From Lentibacillus halodurans (GTDB lineage Bacteria > Bacillota > Bacilli > Bacillales > Amphibacillaceae): a DNA stretch of 64,000 bases. The position numbers and the translations under genes were made by a program. The notes below the pieces were generated by a model. That model saw nothing but the letters and a program-made list of their open reading frames with translations, had not been told where the DNA came from and searched no databases. The first letter of the stretch is position 1. Every line of letters starts with the position of its first letter. Of the stretch, positions 55,040 through 63,834 are shown piece after piece. The stretch lies in the NCBI RefSeq assembly GCF_900112045.1, contig NZ_FOJW01000008.1, positions 150,905 through 214,904 on the forward strand. The letters run 5' to 3'.

Positions 55040-55119
55040 CTACCATCGAAATAAAACCGGAAAAAGGGGCAAGAAAATTAAATGTAATATCCCCTTTTTC
55101 ACGTTTGTTTCGATGATAG
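55040..55119. repeat. 80-bp imperfect palindrome
   Basis: CTACCATCGAAA and GGAAAAAGGGG on the left face CCCCTTTTTC and TTTCGATGATAG on the right, around a 19-nt A/T loop. It lies between convergent ygaD and gsaB and may terminate both transcripts. Confidence 0.65.
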
Positions 55120-55240
55120 TTAAAAGAAGAAAAACACCCCTCCGGTCGGAAGGCGTGCATTTATGTAAGCGTGTCTGTTGAACTCGGCATGCGCTAATTT
55201 CCTCAAATCTGAAAATTGTTTGCCGTATCTGTTTGCTTCG

Positions 55241-56530
55241 TTAAGCCATAGCAGCAAAGGCTCTGCCGGCAGCTTCAATGGTTTTGTCGATATCGGATTC
55301 AGTATGCTCGGTCGTTAAAAACCATGCTTCAAACTTGGCTGGTGCCAAGTTGATGCCTTGTTCAAGCATCAGCCAGAAAAACCGGGCGAATGATTCACCA
55401 TCACTGGCTTCTGCCTGTTCATAATTTTCAACAGTATCACCGCCGAAATAAACAGTAAGGGCACCACATACACGGTTTACAGAAATTGGAACGCTCAATT
55501 CAGATGCCTTAGCCAAGATACCATTTTCCAGACGCTCACCAAGCCGGTCCAGTTTGTCATACACACCGTCTTCCTGAAGCACTTCCAGACACGCAATACC
55601 TGCTGCCATGGATGCCGGATTACCGGCCATTGTACCAGCTTGATAAGCCGGTCCGAGTGGTGCAACCTGTTCCATAATATCCTGCTGGCCGCCATACGCA
55701 CCGATCGGCAATCCGCCCCCGATGATTTTGCCCATTGCCGTCATATCTGGTTCGATGTCATAAATTTGCTGTGTACTGCCATATGTAAACCGGAATGCGG
55801 TAATGACTTCATCATAGATAACCAGTGCACCAGCATCATGCGAAACATCTTTAACACTTTGTAAAAAGCCATCATGTGGCTCGACAATGCCAAAGTTGCC
55901 GACAATCGGCTCCACAAGGACAGCTGCAACCTGATCACCCCAACGTTCCATTGCTTGCTGGAATGTATCCAGGTCATTAAATGGAACAGTAATGACATCT
56001 TCTGCAACAGACTGCGGGATTCCTGCTGAATCGGGTGTTCCCAATGTTGCTGGTCCGGAGCCTGCTTCAACCAGTACCGAGTCAAAGTGGCCATGGTAGC
56101 TGCCGGAGAATTTGATGATTTTATTTCTGCCCGTATAAGCGCGTGCTACCCGTACTGTTGTCATAACTGCTTCTGTTCCGGAATTGACAAACCGCACTTT
56201 TTCTAGTGATGGAATGGCCGCTTTAAGCATTTTCGCGAATTTGTTTTCAAGATTAGTTGGTGTGCCATACAAGACGCCGTTGCTGGCAGCATGTGTTATG
56301 GCCTCTGCAATATGTGGATGGGCATGCCCGGTGATGATTGGCCCATACGCTCCCAAATAATCAATATATTTGTTGCCGTCAACGTCCCAGAAATAGGCGC
56401 CTTTTGCCTGGTCCATGTAGACAGGTGTGCCGCCGCCGACACCTTTATAGGCGCGAGATGGTGAGTTCACCCCGCCGACAATATGATCAAGTGCTTCTTT
56501 GTGCAATGCTTTTGATGTTGAAAAATCCAT
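55241..56530 (-). CDS. gsaB: Glutamate-1-semialdehyde 2,1-aminomutase (GsaB paralogue)
   Basis: PLP/PMP enzyme that converts glutamate-1-semialdehyde to 5-aminolevulinate for haem. 429 residues with [42 protein letters not shown] and PLP Lys268 in [17 protein letters not shown]. Bacillus carries hemL in the hem operon and a second copy, gsaB, near ygaD; the location here identifies gsaB. AGGAGG lies before the ATG, and a dispersed hairpin repeat lies just upstream in the same orientation. Confidence 0.94.
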   Translation of the reverse strand: MDFSTSKALHKEALDHIVGGVNSPSRAYKGVGGGTPVYMDQAKGAYFWDVDGNKYIDYLGAYGPIITGHAHPHIAEAITHAASNGVLYGTPTNLENKFAKMLKAAIPSLEKVRFVNSGTEAVMTTVRVARAYTGRNKIIKFSGSYHGHFDSVLVEAGSGPATLGTPDSAGIPQSVAEDVITVPFNDLDTFQQAMERWGDQVAAVLVEPIVGNFGIVEPHDGFLQSVKDVSHDAGALVIYDEVITAFRFTYGSTQQIYDIEPDMTAMGKIIGGGLPIGAYGGQQDIMEQVAPLGPAYQAGTMAGNPASMAAGIACLEVLQEDGVYDKLDRLGERLENGILAKASELSVPISVNRVCGALTVYFGGDTVENYEQAEASDGESFARFFWLMLEQGINLAPAKFEAWFLTTEHTESDIDKTIEAAGRAFAAMA

Positions 56531-56564
56531 AAAAATGCCTCCTGTATGATATATTACTTTTTGT

Positions 56565-56640
56565 CCCGGTGTAACCGTCCGATTCGTTCAACTAACATTC
56601 AACAGGGAAATGCCTCTCTGCTAAATGAATTCTCACTTAT
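56565..56640 (-). repeat. Dispersed hairpin repeat, copy 3 (short form)
   Basis: On the minus strand ATAAGTGAGAATTC, a hairpin of ATTTAGCAG and CTGTTGAAT arms, GTTAGTTGAACGAATCGGAC, then GGTTACACCGGG. The long insert of other copies is missing. It reads in the direction of gsaB, 35 bp upstream of its start. Confidence 0.75.
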
Positions 56641-56772
56641 GTAAATAAGATTATCCTCCGTGAAGAATATAAATCCTTCAATCCGATTATATCCTATCGG
56701 AGGGATTACGAAAAATATATGACAATTCTTTAAGTGAATAAGCATATGAATCATATAGGGGCAGGGGATTCT

Positions 56773-57225
56773 ATGGATATTATTTCTTGGGTAATCATAA
56801 TTGGGATTGCTGTGATTGTCATGATCAGCATTATGGATTTCATTCGCGGCGGAATATTCCACAAGCGGCTTCAAATGCGGGAGAGTCGTTTTTCTGCTGA
56901 GATTTTTTATACGTTACTCATGATTTATTTAATTGTCATTTTAGGATTTGGACTGATCTATTTTATATTGTCCATGAACCATATTCTATTAGTTGAGAAC
57001 GGGGAACTGCGTGAGGTAAGTATTCTCGGCTCCATTATCCATTCCCTTTACTTCAGTGGAGTCACATTATTGACGATTGGGTATGGGGATATTACACCAA
57101 TCGGCATTGGCAGGCTTATTGCACTCGTACAGGCGCTGATTGGATATATCCTGCCGACAGCATTTGTGCTTAAACTGGTGCAATCGAATCAGCAGAATAG
57201 AGACAGGAGACAAGATATGCTATAG
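56773..57225 (+). CDS. Two-helix potassium channel
   Basis: 150 residues. Hydrophobic segments at about 4-24, 38-62 and 109-140, a pore helix and the selectivity filter TLLTIGYGDITPIG. This is the Ion_trans_2 (KcsA-like) layout, with an extra N-terminal helix and no RCK domain. Tetrameric K+ conduction across the cytoplasmic membrane is expected. ATG 56773 follows AGGGGA. It occupies the position of ygaE in B. subtilis but is a different family. The bcp gene starts 35 bp later. Confidence 0.88.
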   Translation: MDIISWVIIIGIAVIVMISIMDFIRGGIFHKRLQMRESRFSAEIFYTLLMIYLIVILGFGLIYFILSMNHILLVENGELREVSILGSIIHSLYFSGVTLLTIGYGDITPIGIGRLIALVQALIGYILPTAFVLKLVQSNQQNRDRRQDML

Positions 57226-57260
57226 TGAAGATAATCGACATTTTCTATGGAGGGATATCG

Positions 57261-57728
57261 ATGAGTGCAGAATTAGGTAAACAAGCACCGGATTTCACAT
57301 TGCCGAATCAGAATGGAAAGCAAGTAAGCCTGTCTGACTTCAAAGGCAAACATGTTGTCCTGTATTTTTATCCAAAAGATATGACACCGGGATGCACCAA
57401 CGAGGCATGTGACTTCCGTGACGCTTATGAAAGCTTTAGTGACTTGGATGCAGTTATTATTGGCATCAGTCCCGATCCGGTTGAAAGTCATCAGAAATTT
57501 ATTGATAAACACGATCTGCCGTTTATATTGCTCGCGGACGAAGATCATAAAGTCGCAGAAGACTACGGAGTGTGGAAATTCAAGAAAAACTTTGGCAAAG
57601 AATACTACGGCATCGAACGCTCCACTTTCATCATTGATAAAGAAGGGAATCTGCAAAAGGAGTTCCGTAAAGTGAAAGTGGACGGGCATGTGGAAGAAGC
57701 ACTTGACTATTTAAGGGAAGCTGGTTAA
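57261..57728 (+). CDS. bcp: Thioredoxin-dependent peroxiredoxin, BCP type (YgaF)
   Basis: 155 residues. The peroxidatic Cys45 in MTPGCTNEACDFRD and the resolving Cys50 five residues on make this an atypical 2-Cys BCP peroxiredoxin reducing H2O2 and organic hydroperoxides. ATG 57261 follows GGAGGG. In B. subtilis ygaF lies before perR. Here three additional genes separate them. Confidence 0.95.
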   Translation: MSAELGKQAPDFTLPNQNGKQVSLSDFKGKHVVLYFYPKDMTPGCTNEACDFRDAYESFSDLDAVIIGISPDPVESHQKFIDKHDLPFILLADEDHKVAEDYGVWKFKKNFGKEYYGIERSTFIIDKEGNLQKEFRKVKVDGHVEEALDYLREAG

Positions 57729-57737
57729 TAAAATGCG

Positions 57738-57769
57738 ACAGTCCGTCTTTTTGGGATGGGCTGTTTTTA
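57738..57769 (+). terminator. Terminator of bcp
   Basis: ACAGTCC and GGGCTGT arms (one G-T pair), loop with T5, T tract after. Confidence 0.8.
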
Positions 57770-57913
57770 TATTATTTATGGAGGGCAGAGGATCAGATCC
57801 TGTCACGCTTCCCACACCCTTTCGTATATTACAGTTTCATTATAATTGCAGGCGTCATGTTATACAGGTTCATTCTCCGGAATAACATTTACTGAATAAA
57901 ACATTAAAGGTGT

Positions 57914-58582
57914 GTGGCTGTCATGGAGATTCGTCAGCATGTCCGATTGCGATCTGTCTCTGTCAGGAATAAGCAGCTGTTTTTCATGATAAAAAGGTCC
58001 CTCGACATTGCCATCAGTCTGGTCTGTTTGCTTGTATTGACACCGTTCATGGTCTGGATTGCCTGCCGGATGATGAAAAAAGAAGGGAAACCGATATTTT
58101 TCAGGCAGGCCCGTGTTGGCAGGGAGCATCGTATATTTGTTTTGTGGAGGTTCCGCACGAAGACCAATTCCTCCAAGGTGATCCGTTCCCTTCCGCCGCA
58201 CCCTTTCCCAAAAAACTGGGACAATGGGGTGCCGGATGCCTTTTATTTTAAACGTGATACAACGCAGACGGTTACTCAAACAGGTAATTGGCTTAAAAAA
58301 TATCACCTGGATCGGATTCCGGAATTATTTAATGTATTAAAAGGGGACATGAGTCTGGTCGGGCCGAGTCCTGAAGTGCCGGAAATTGCAGATCATTATA
58401 ACCAGTATCAGGCACAACGGCTTCGGGTGAAACCTGGAATAATATGTTTATCCCAAATCAATGGCTACACCAATCAAAATTACGGCAAAAAAATCAGGGA
58501 TGATCTTTTTTATATCCGGAATTGTTCAGTGAAATGGGATATGGTGATCATCTGTCGTGCATTAAAACAGCGTATGAAGTAA
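57914..58582 (+). CDS. Polyprenyl-phosphate sugar-1-phosphate transferase (bacterial sugar transferase)
   Basis: 222 residues. One N-terminal re-entrant hydrophobic segment (MIKRSLDIAISLVCLLVLTP), the basic FFRQARVGREHRIFVLWRFR and the acidic catalytic block KYHLDRIPELFNVLKGDMSL then VGPSPEVPE are those of WbaP/EpsL-type initiating transferases. They start capsule, exopolysaccharide or glycan synthesis on undecaprenyl phosphate. No glycosyltransferase cluster is close, so this is a stand-alone gene. The start is uncertain: GTG 57914 or ATG 57923 behind AAAGG. Confidence 0.88.
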   Translation: MAVMEIRQHVRLRSVSVRNKQLFFMIKRSLDIAISLVCLLVLTPFMVWIACRMMKKEGKPIFFRQARVGREHRIFVLWRFRTKTNSSKVIRSLPPHPFPKNWDNGVPDAFYFKRDTTQTVTQTGNWLKKYHLDRIPELFNVLKGDMSLVGPSPEVPEIADHYNQYQAQRLRVKPGIICLSQINGYTNQNYGKKIRDDLFYIRNCSVKWDMVIICRALKQRMK

Positions 58583-58648
58583 TAGCTTTTTCATTCGAAA
58601 ACGGTTACGATAGAGGTGGGATAAAGATATAATGGAGGAATTAAATTG

Positions 58649-59596
58649 ATGATCCTTTCTTCAGCAAAAATTTCGGAAAAACATCAAATAAGGCTTCGTG
58701 AACGCTATCCTGATGTAACCTTTATTTTTTGCAGTAACATGGACGAAGCAGCCAGGCACATAGACAATGCTGAAATTCTGATCACCTATGGAGAAGACCT
58801 TAACGGCGGTTTGATCAGTGAGGCTCTGCAATTGAAATGGATCATGGTGCTGTCAGCAGGCCTCGATAAAATGCCATTTGAAGCCATCAATGCACGGGGG
58901 ATTCTGGTTACCAATGCGAGAGGCATTCACAAATACCCGATGGCTGAATATGCCATTTCCATGCTGTTGCAAGTATATCGTCAAAGTAAACAACTGACGG
59001 CGAATGAAGCGGCAAAAAATTGGGATAAATCGGTACGAATGCAGGAAATAACGGGCAAAACCATGCTTATTGCCGGAACCGGTGCAATCGGTCAGGAAGT
59101 GGCCCGACTTGCGAAGGCATTTCGGATGGAAGTATACGGTATTTCAAGAAGCGGCCACCCGGTGGAGTATTTTGATCAAAATGTCAAACAGGATGATCTT
59201 GAGCAAGTGCTGCCTGAAGCAGACTTTGTCGTATCTGTTATGCCAAGCACGGAGGAGACAATCAAATTTTTTACATATGATCATTTCCGGAGAATGCCGA
59301 ATCATGCTGTGTTTCTGAATATGGGGCGTGGTGATGCTGTCCGAGGAGAAGTGATTTTAAAAGCAGTTCGTGCGGGGGAGATTACCCATGCTGTACTGGA
59401 TGTTTTTGAAGAAGAACCCCTTCCCAAAGACCACCCGTTTTGGAAGGAAGAGAATGTAACCGTCACACCGCACTTATCCGGTGTGTCTCCGCATTATCAG
59501 AGGCGTGCGCTTGACATTTTTGAACAAAACCTGAGAACTTATCTGAACGGTGAAGCAGATTACGTGAACAAAATTGATGTCACCAGGGGGTATTAA
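58649..59596 (+). CDS. D-2-hydroxyacid dehydrogenase family protein
   Basis: 315 residues. NAD-binding GTGAIGQEVARLAKAF (residues about 145-160), NMGRGDAV and the Arg-Glu-His triad in SVMPSTEET, DVFEEEPLPKDHPFW and TPHLSGVSP. This is the formate/glycerate dehydrogenase-like family; substrate unknown. ATG 58649 and TTG 58646 are adjacent behind GGAGG. A 3-bp gap leads into the adenosyltransferase gene, so the two may be co-transcribed. Confidence 0.9.
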   Translation: MILSSAKISEKHQIRLRERYPDVTFIFCSNMDEAARHIDNAEILITYGEDLNGGLISEALQLKWIMVLSAGLDKMPFEAINARGILVTNARGIHKYPMAEYAISMLLQVYRQSKQLTANEAAKNWDKSVRMQEITGKTMLIAGTGAIGQEVARLAKAFRMEVYGISRSGHPVEYFDQNVKQDDLEQVLPEADFVVSVMPSTEETIKFFTYDHFRRMPNHAVFLNMGRGDAVRGEVILKAVRAGEITHAVLDVFEEEPLPKDHPFWKEENVTVTPHLSGVSPHYQRRALDIFEQNLRTYLNGEADYVNKIDVTRGY

Positions 59597-59599
59597 AAA

Positions 59600-60160
59600 T
59601 TGCGGATTTATACAAAAAAAGGCGATAAAGGGAACACATCATTAATATCCGGTAAACGTGTACCGAAAAATGATCTCCGAGTTGAAGCATATGGGACATG
59701 TGATGAGGCCAATTCCATAATTGGACTGGCACTGAGCTTTCTCGATCAGGAGGATTGGACGGATAAGGAAGCTTTTTTGAAAAAAATGCACCGTGTTCAG
59801 ACGATTTTATTTCATGTCGGAGCTGAGCTTGCAACACCAAATGATAAGGAAGTGACCTGGAAATTGAAGCAGGAACATATCGAGGAGCTGGAGAATCAGA
59901 TGGATGCCTGGGATCAGCATTTGGAAATGCTGCGGAATTTTATCCTGCCATCGGGACATTCAGCATCAAGTGCGCTGCATAGTGCAAGGACAGTTACAAG
60001 GCGTGCAGAGCGGACAGCCATAGCCCTGAATGAACAGGAAGAGGTCAATCCGCTTGTCATATCCTATTTGAACCGGCTTTCCGATTTTTTGTTTGTAGCA
60101 GCAAGATATGTCAACCAGAAACTTGGCGGAAAAGAAATAACATTAAAAGCGGATATTTAA
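59600..60160 (+). CDS. Cob(I)alamin adenosyltransferase, PduO type
   Basis: 186 residues. TTG 59600 starts IYTKKGDKGNTSLISGKRVPK (ATP-binding N-terminus), followed by VEAYGTCDEANSIIGLA, HVGAELATP and the C-terminal RTVTRRAERTAIAL with Arg and Glu catalysis. It adds the adenosyl group to cobalamin. AGGGGG stands about 9 nt before the start. No other B12 genes are visible. Confidence 0.93.
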   Translation: MRIYTKKGDKGNTSLISGKRVPKNDLRVEAYGTCDEANSIIGLALSFLDQEDWTDKEAFLKKMHRVQTILFHVGAELATPNDKEVTWKLKQEHIEELENQMDAWDQHLEMLRNFILPSGHSASSALHSARTVTRRAERTAIALNEQEEVNPLVISYLNRLSDFLFVAARYVNQKLGGKEITLKADI

Positions 60161-60167
60161 CACGGAA

Positions 60168-60202
60168 AGGAGCGACTATCAAAAATTGGTATCGCTCTTT
60201 TC
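60168..60202 (+). terminator. Terminator after the adenosyltransferase gene
   Basis: GGAGCGA and TCGCTC arms around a 16-nt loop, T4. Confidence 0.75.
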
Positions 60203-60247
60203 TGCATTTTGGATTAATAATATGAACATGATGGAAATATACTTATA

Positions 60248-60277
60248 TTGACAGAATGCAGTGAGAGCGGGTACACT
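60248..60277 (+). promoter_or_regulatory. perR promoter
   Basis: TTGACA (60248-60253), 18-bp spacer, TACACT (60272-60277). A Per box lies directly after the -10. Confidence 0.7.
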
Positions 60278-60280
60278 TAA

Positions 60281-60295
60281 TTATAAGAATTATAA
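60281..60295 (+). promoter_or_regulatory. Per box (PerR operator)
   Basis: TTATAAGAATTATAA matches the consensus TTATAATNATTATAA at 14 of 15 positions and overlaps the transcription start region of perR, giving autorepression relieved by H2O2. Confidence 0.88.
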
Positions 60296-60338
60296 TATAA
60301 TAATACTTTGGATTGAATAAATACTGAAAGCGGGGTGC

Positions 60339-60788
60339 ATGACGGTGTCTGATAAAAAATTGCAGGAAGCAATCGATACACTCAGAGACTCTGGCGTACG
60401 CATAACACCACAACGTCATGCGGTTCTTGAGTATCTCCTTAACGCGATGGTTCATCCGACAGCCGATGATATTTATAAAGCCCTTGAAGGTAAATTTCCA
60501 AACATGAGTGTTGCGACGATTTACAACAATTTACGTGTTTTGCGCGAAATCGGTCTTGTCCGGGAATTGACGTACGGTGACTCATCAAGCCGTTTTGATT
60601 ATAACTCAAGTGAACATTATCATATTATTTGTGAAGAATGCGGCAAGATTGAGGATTTTCATTATCCGACGTTGGATGAAGTCGAGTCCTTGGCTGAACA
60701 AGTAACAGGGTTTGAGGTCAGTCATCACCGAATGGAAATTTATGGTAAATGTGAAGACTGCCAGCAAGTAGAGACACAAAAACATTAA
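60339..60788 (+). CDS. perR: Peroxide-sensing repressor PerR
   Basis: 149-residue Fur-family regulator. The peroxide-sensing metal site (His39, Asp87, His93, His95, Asp106) and the structural Zn cysteines (Cys98, Cys101, Cys138, Cys141) are intact. Iron-catalysed oxidation of the histidines inactivates it. Its sequence is nearly that of B. subtilis PerR ([33 protein letters not shown]), two residues longer at the N-terminus. Autoregulated through 60281-60295. ygzB and ygxA follow as in B. subtilis. Confidence 0.97.
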   Translation: MTVSDKKLQEAIDTLRDSGVRITPQRHAVLEYLLNAMVHPTADDIYKALEGKFPNMSVATIYNNLRVLREIGLVRELTYGDSSSRFDYNSSEHYHIICEECGKIEDFHYPTLDEVESLAEQVTGFEVSHHRMEIYGKCEDCQQVETQKH

Positions 60789-60799
60789 ATGTATGAAAT

Positions 60800-60835
60800 A
60801 AAAAATCCAGTCTGCTTTCGCGGCTGGATTTTTTC
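60800..60835. terminator. Bidirectional terminator between perR and ygzB
   Basis: AATCCAG and CTGGATT arms with a 13-nt loop, A tract on the left and T tract on the right. Confidence 0.9.
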
Positions 60836-60839
60836 ATTT

Positions 60840-61232
60840 TCATTGATCATTTTTCATCTTGGCTTTTACTTCATTGCGGTACTTTTTCTTATTGTACTTT
60901 TCATCAAATTCCATGCCTTCCAAATCTTGATCGAGTGTCAGCGGCTGTTTGCAGTGCATACACGCATCAACCTTGCCAAGCATTTTTGTCGGCTTTTCAC
61001 AGCTTGGACACATAATTGGAACGGCCTTCGTTGATAAAAGCCCGATCCAGAAATAGACGACACAGCTTAGGATAATAAACAGCAGGCCGAGCAGAAATAA
61101 TGTCAGCATCAGCCACTCAATACTTTTGGACAACAGCCCCCCATACATAACTGCAAACCCAACAAAAATTAATATGAGCGCGAATGAACGGATCTTATTT
61201 ATTTTACTGGAATAGACCAACTTTTCAGCCAT
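60840..61232 (-). CDS. ygzB: YgzB-family membrane protein
   Basis: 130 residues: two hydrophobic helices (about 14-33 and 40-67), then two CxxC pairs (CPSCEKPT and CMHCKQPL) that can bind zinc, and a basic tail. It matches YgzB, found next to perR across Bacilli. Function unknown. AAGGAGG precedes the ATG; convergent with perR and separated by a shared terminator. Confidence 0.93.
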   Translation of the reverse strand: MAEKLVYSSKINKIRSFALILIFVGFAVMYGGLLSKSIEWLMLTLFLLGLLFIILSCVVYFWIGLLSTKAVPIMCPSCEKPTKMLGKVDACMHCKQPLTLDQDLEGMEFDEKYNKKKYRNEVKAKMKNDQ

Positions 61233-61256
61233 GATGAGTCCTCCTTGTTGTGTGGG

Positions 61257-61403
61257 TAAAGTGAAACTTCATTCAGCGGGTGCTTTCCCCGCTGAATGTT
61301 AGTTGAACCGAATCGGACATTTACGGGCAGTTGAATCTCGCTAATCTAGCTTGGTTTCATTTTAAACTTTTGAAGCGTGTTGTTACTGCCCGTTACATGC
61401 GGG
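61257..61403 (+). repeat. Dispersed hairpin repeat, copy 4 (tandem unit 1)
   Basis: TAAAGTGAAACTTC, then a perfect 11-bp stem (CATTCAGCGGG facing CCCGCTGAATG), GTTAGTTGAACCGAATCGGA, CATTTACGGGCAGT, an insert, and ACTGCCCGTTACATGCGGG. The insert ends are complementary (ACGGGCAGT/ACTGCCCGT), so a second hairpin forms. Its first 71 bp are identical to unit 2. Confidence 0.9.
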
Positions 61404-61404
61404 A

Positions 61405-61547
61405 TAAAGTGAAACTTCATTCAGCGGGTGCTTTCCCCGCTGAATGTTAGTTGAACCGAATCGGACATTTACGGGAGTAAATCCACTGCAGTTTTCTGTA
61501 TTTGCCCAAGATAGTGGTAATGGATTTTACTGACTGTTACATACGGG
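61405..61547 (+). repeat. Dispersed hairpin repeat, copy 5 (tandem unit 2)
   Basis: Begins 148 bp after unit 1. Identical for 71 bp, then a different insert whose ends pair with each other (GTAAATCCAC facing GGATTTTAC) and the end GTTACATACGGG. So the outer frame is conserved while the insert differs but stays self-complementary. Confidence 0.9.
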
Positions 61548-61698
61548 ATACAAGGCTAGTATAGCATATTTATATAGGAAGAACGAAGACTTTCACCCAA
61601 TGACTTCACGACAAGCCAGTTTTTTTGATTTTGAAAGAGGATTTTACCAAATAGTAACGAATAATATATAGTATCCAATTTAATGGAGGAACTGTGAA

Positions 61699-62577
61699 AT
61701 GGAGGATTTATTAAGACCAATTTATCAGGAACGTGTGGACAATCCTTATACATTAGGGGCTATTTTAATTGAAAAAAGGCGTCCGGACAGCCCGATTACC
61801 GATAATTTCGATGTCATTTTACTTTTTGTTGTAAGCACAGCAGAAGTGAACTGGCAGGAACAGCATTATGAATTCAATGGTAAAACAGCGGTCATGCATA
61901 CGATAACTGAAAACTTATTAAGGGAATGGATCGACACAAGCGGGTATAGGAAAGCAGTCGAATGGATTATGGCAGGAAGCATTATTTTTGAGCGGGATGA
62001 GTATATATCCGGTTTAAAAGAACAGCTAAGAAATTTCCCGCACAAAAAAAGAGATTTAAGAAAGGCAATGGAATTTGGGAAATTGCTTAAAAGTTATACG
62101 GAGGTAAAAGACCTTTACATGTCCGAACAGTATAAAGATGCATTTAGCCGGATGGTTCATTCGCTGCACTATTTGGCAAGACTCGCGATCATTGAAAAAG
62201 GGTACTATCCGGAAATGACATTATGGAACCAAGTAAAGAAAATCGACCCTGAAGTATATAAGCTGTATGAAGAATTAATTGAAAGCAATGAAGATATAGC
62301 TAAACGAGTGCAGTTGATGATAATTGCTGCGGATTTTACGATCAGCAGAAGGGCAAAGACGTCGGCAAAGCATTTATTGGATATTATGGAAACAAAAAGC
62401 AATGCTTGGTCATATGGAGAAATGAAACAAAATCCTAGTATTAGACCGTATGAACTAGATCTGACTGCAATGCTCAATTATCTGACCGAAAAAGGAATTA
62501 TGGCAACAGAAAAAATTGAAACGAAAGCTGCAGGTGTATATCAGCGCAAATATCTGGCGAATATAGAGGAGAGCTAG
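61699..62577 (+). CDS. ygxA: Nucleotidyltransferase-like protein YgxA
   Basis: 292 residues. The N-terminal part carries LGAILIEKRRPDSPITDNFD, resembling a nucleotidyltransferase fold with some acidic residues kept (DNFDVILL), a helical middle (about 115-230) and a winged-helix-like end. It matches B. subtilis YgxA, which lies between ygzB and an rRNA operon. Function unknown. GGAGG lies 12 nt before ATG 61699. Confidence 0.9.
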   Translation: MEDLLRPIYQERVDNPYTLGAILIEKRRPDSPITDNFDVILLFVVSTAEVNWQEQHYEFNGKTAVMHTITENLLREWIDTSGYRKAVEWIMAGSIIFERDEYISGLKEQLRNFPHKKRDLRKAMEFGKLLKSYTEVKDLYMSEQYKDAFSRMVHSLHYLARLAIIEKGYYPEMTLWNQVKKIDPEVYKLYEELIESNEDIAKRVQLMIIAADFTISRRAKTSAKHLLDIMETKSNAWSYGEMKQNPSIRPYELDLTAMLNYLTEKGIMATEKIETKAAGVYQRKYLANIEES

Positions 62578-63428
62578 GTATAGCCAGTATGTTGTCAGGA
62601 ATGCAGTCGGAAGTTTATTTGAAGGAATGGAGAAATGTTTTGAGTAGTTTCTGTTTACTTTATCATGAATAAAAGATGAGAAGTTTCCCACTTCAATTAT
62701 GAGGAGAGCTACAAACAACAATAAGCGGGGATCAATCACCCCTCGGGAAAGAGATCGCTATAACCCGCTCAATTGTCCATCGTTCCTGAAACCTGAATGG
62801 TACGAAAAACGAATTATGACTGCATTAAAACCCTTTGGTTCTCTCCAGGTTTGTTTCCGAACTGCAAATACAAGCATCAAGAAGTTAAAAGCCACAGTAA
62901 ATGGGATATCGCTAACGTAGCTAAGCATAGGCCATTGTCGGGTCAACGGAGGTTTAGCCTAATAAAATTGCTCTGAGGACGTATTCTTTCTTAGAAACAC
63001 TCACTACAAAAGTCCATAAGGGTGTTAAAAAGGTAGTAGTTCTAATGGGAAAGTGTTAAACATATATGATGATCAAAAACAATCGCAAATAAATGGATGT
63101 ATTCATTGATATGTTTGGTATAGAGGTGAATTTCTCTGCTGTGTAAAATCCTTACGCTACCGTTTAGTCCTGCAAGTCAAATCAGAACGTCGGATAGACA
63201 TGTGACAAATCCGTTGCTGTACAGGTTCTTCATTGTGGTGACGCATGTATCGTCAGTTGTTTTACAGGTGCCAGTTTTGCATTTACAATAGCGTTCTACG
63301 TATGATTTGTTAAATAACTCGAGTTGGTGATAGAGTTTGGAGATTTCCTATCCCATGAGTAAGGGGGAACAAATCATTCTTCATATTGGGCATTTACAAA
63401 GTGCTTTTAATCTTTTCGAAAATGCTTA
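62578..63428. other. Noncoding stretch upstream of the rRNA promoters
   Basis: About 850 bp without a credible gene. Short open frames (for instance 62699-62920) lack ribosome sites. Some G/C-rich segments near 62720-62780 and 62900-62960 may be relics. No attachment site or tRNA was seen. Confidence 0.45.
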
Positions 63429-63457
63429 TTGACTTTCATTATCATGCATGGTACATT
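63429..63457 (+). promoter_or_regulatory. rRNA promoter P1 (candidate)
   Basis: TTGACT (63429-63434), 17-bp spacer, TACATT (63452-63457). It is 177 bp upstream of P2 and in the same direction. Confidence 0.55.
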
Positions 63458-63605
63458 TATATCCGTCGCAAAAATTCATATTGAATTTGGCCGACAGATT
63501 TCGTTTAAAATTTCCTCTTGATAACAATGAGGTTAACATGTTACTTTTATTATCGTTGTCGTTAACAGCGCAACTACATGCTTTCAAAAAATCAATAAAA
63601 AATTA

Positions 63606-63634
63606 TTGACTTTGTGGTTGAAAGATGGTATATT
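63606..63634 (+). promoter_or_regulatory. rRNA promoter P2
   Basis: TTGACT (63606-63611), exactly 17 bp, TATATT (63629-63634), preceded by an A/T-rich stretch suited to an UP element. Its placement about 200 bp before the 16S start is usual for Bacilli. Confidence 0.85.
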
Positions 63635-63640
63635 ATTAAA

Positions 63641-63834
63641 GTCGCTTTTTGAGAGGCGGCACTGAATTTGCTCTTTGAAAACTGAACAAAACAACCAAGA
63701 AAGATGCCTAAACAGATGTCAGAGGCAGGGAGCTAGAAATCGGTTATATGCCGATGAGAGCTTCTTAGACCCCCTGAATCAATTTTTGAAGCTGAGATAT
63801 TGATAAGGCTGATCGGTGTCAGTCTTATGACAAC
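63641..63834 (+). other. rRNA leader with boxA-like antitermination site
   Basis: Transcribed leader of the rRNA operon. TGCTCTTTGAAAACTGAAC from 63669 is the boxA-like sequence conserved before Bacillus 16S genes. The later part (about 63690-63834) contains the left arm of the 16S processing stalk. Confidence 0.8.

Noticed and set aside
61257..61547. Tandem units considered as CRISPR or riboswitch
   Set aside because: Only two units, palindromic, no cas genes; no downstream gene whose start fits a known riboswitch class. Kept as dispersed repeat.
62699..62946. Short ORFs upstream of the rRNA operon
   Set aside because: No ribosome sites and no recognisable protein.
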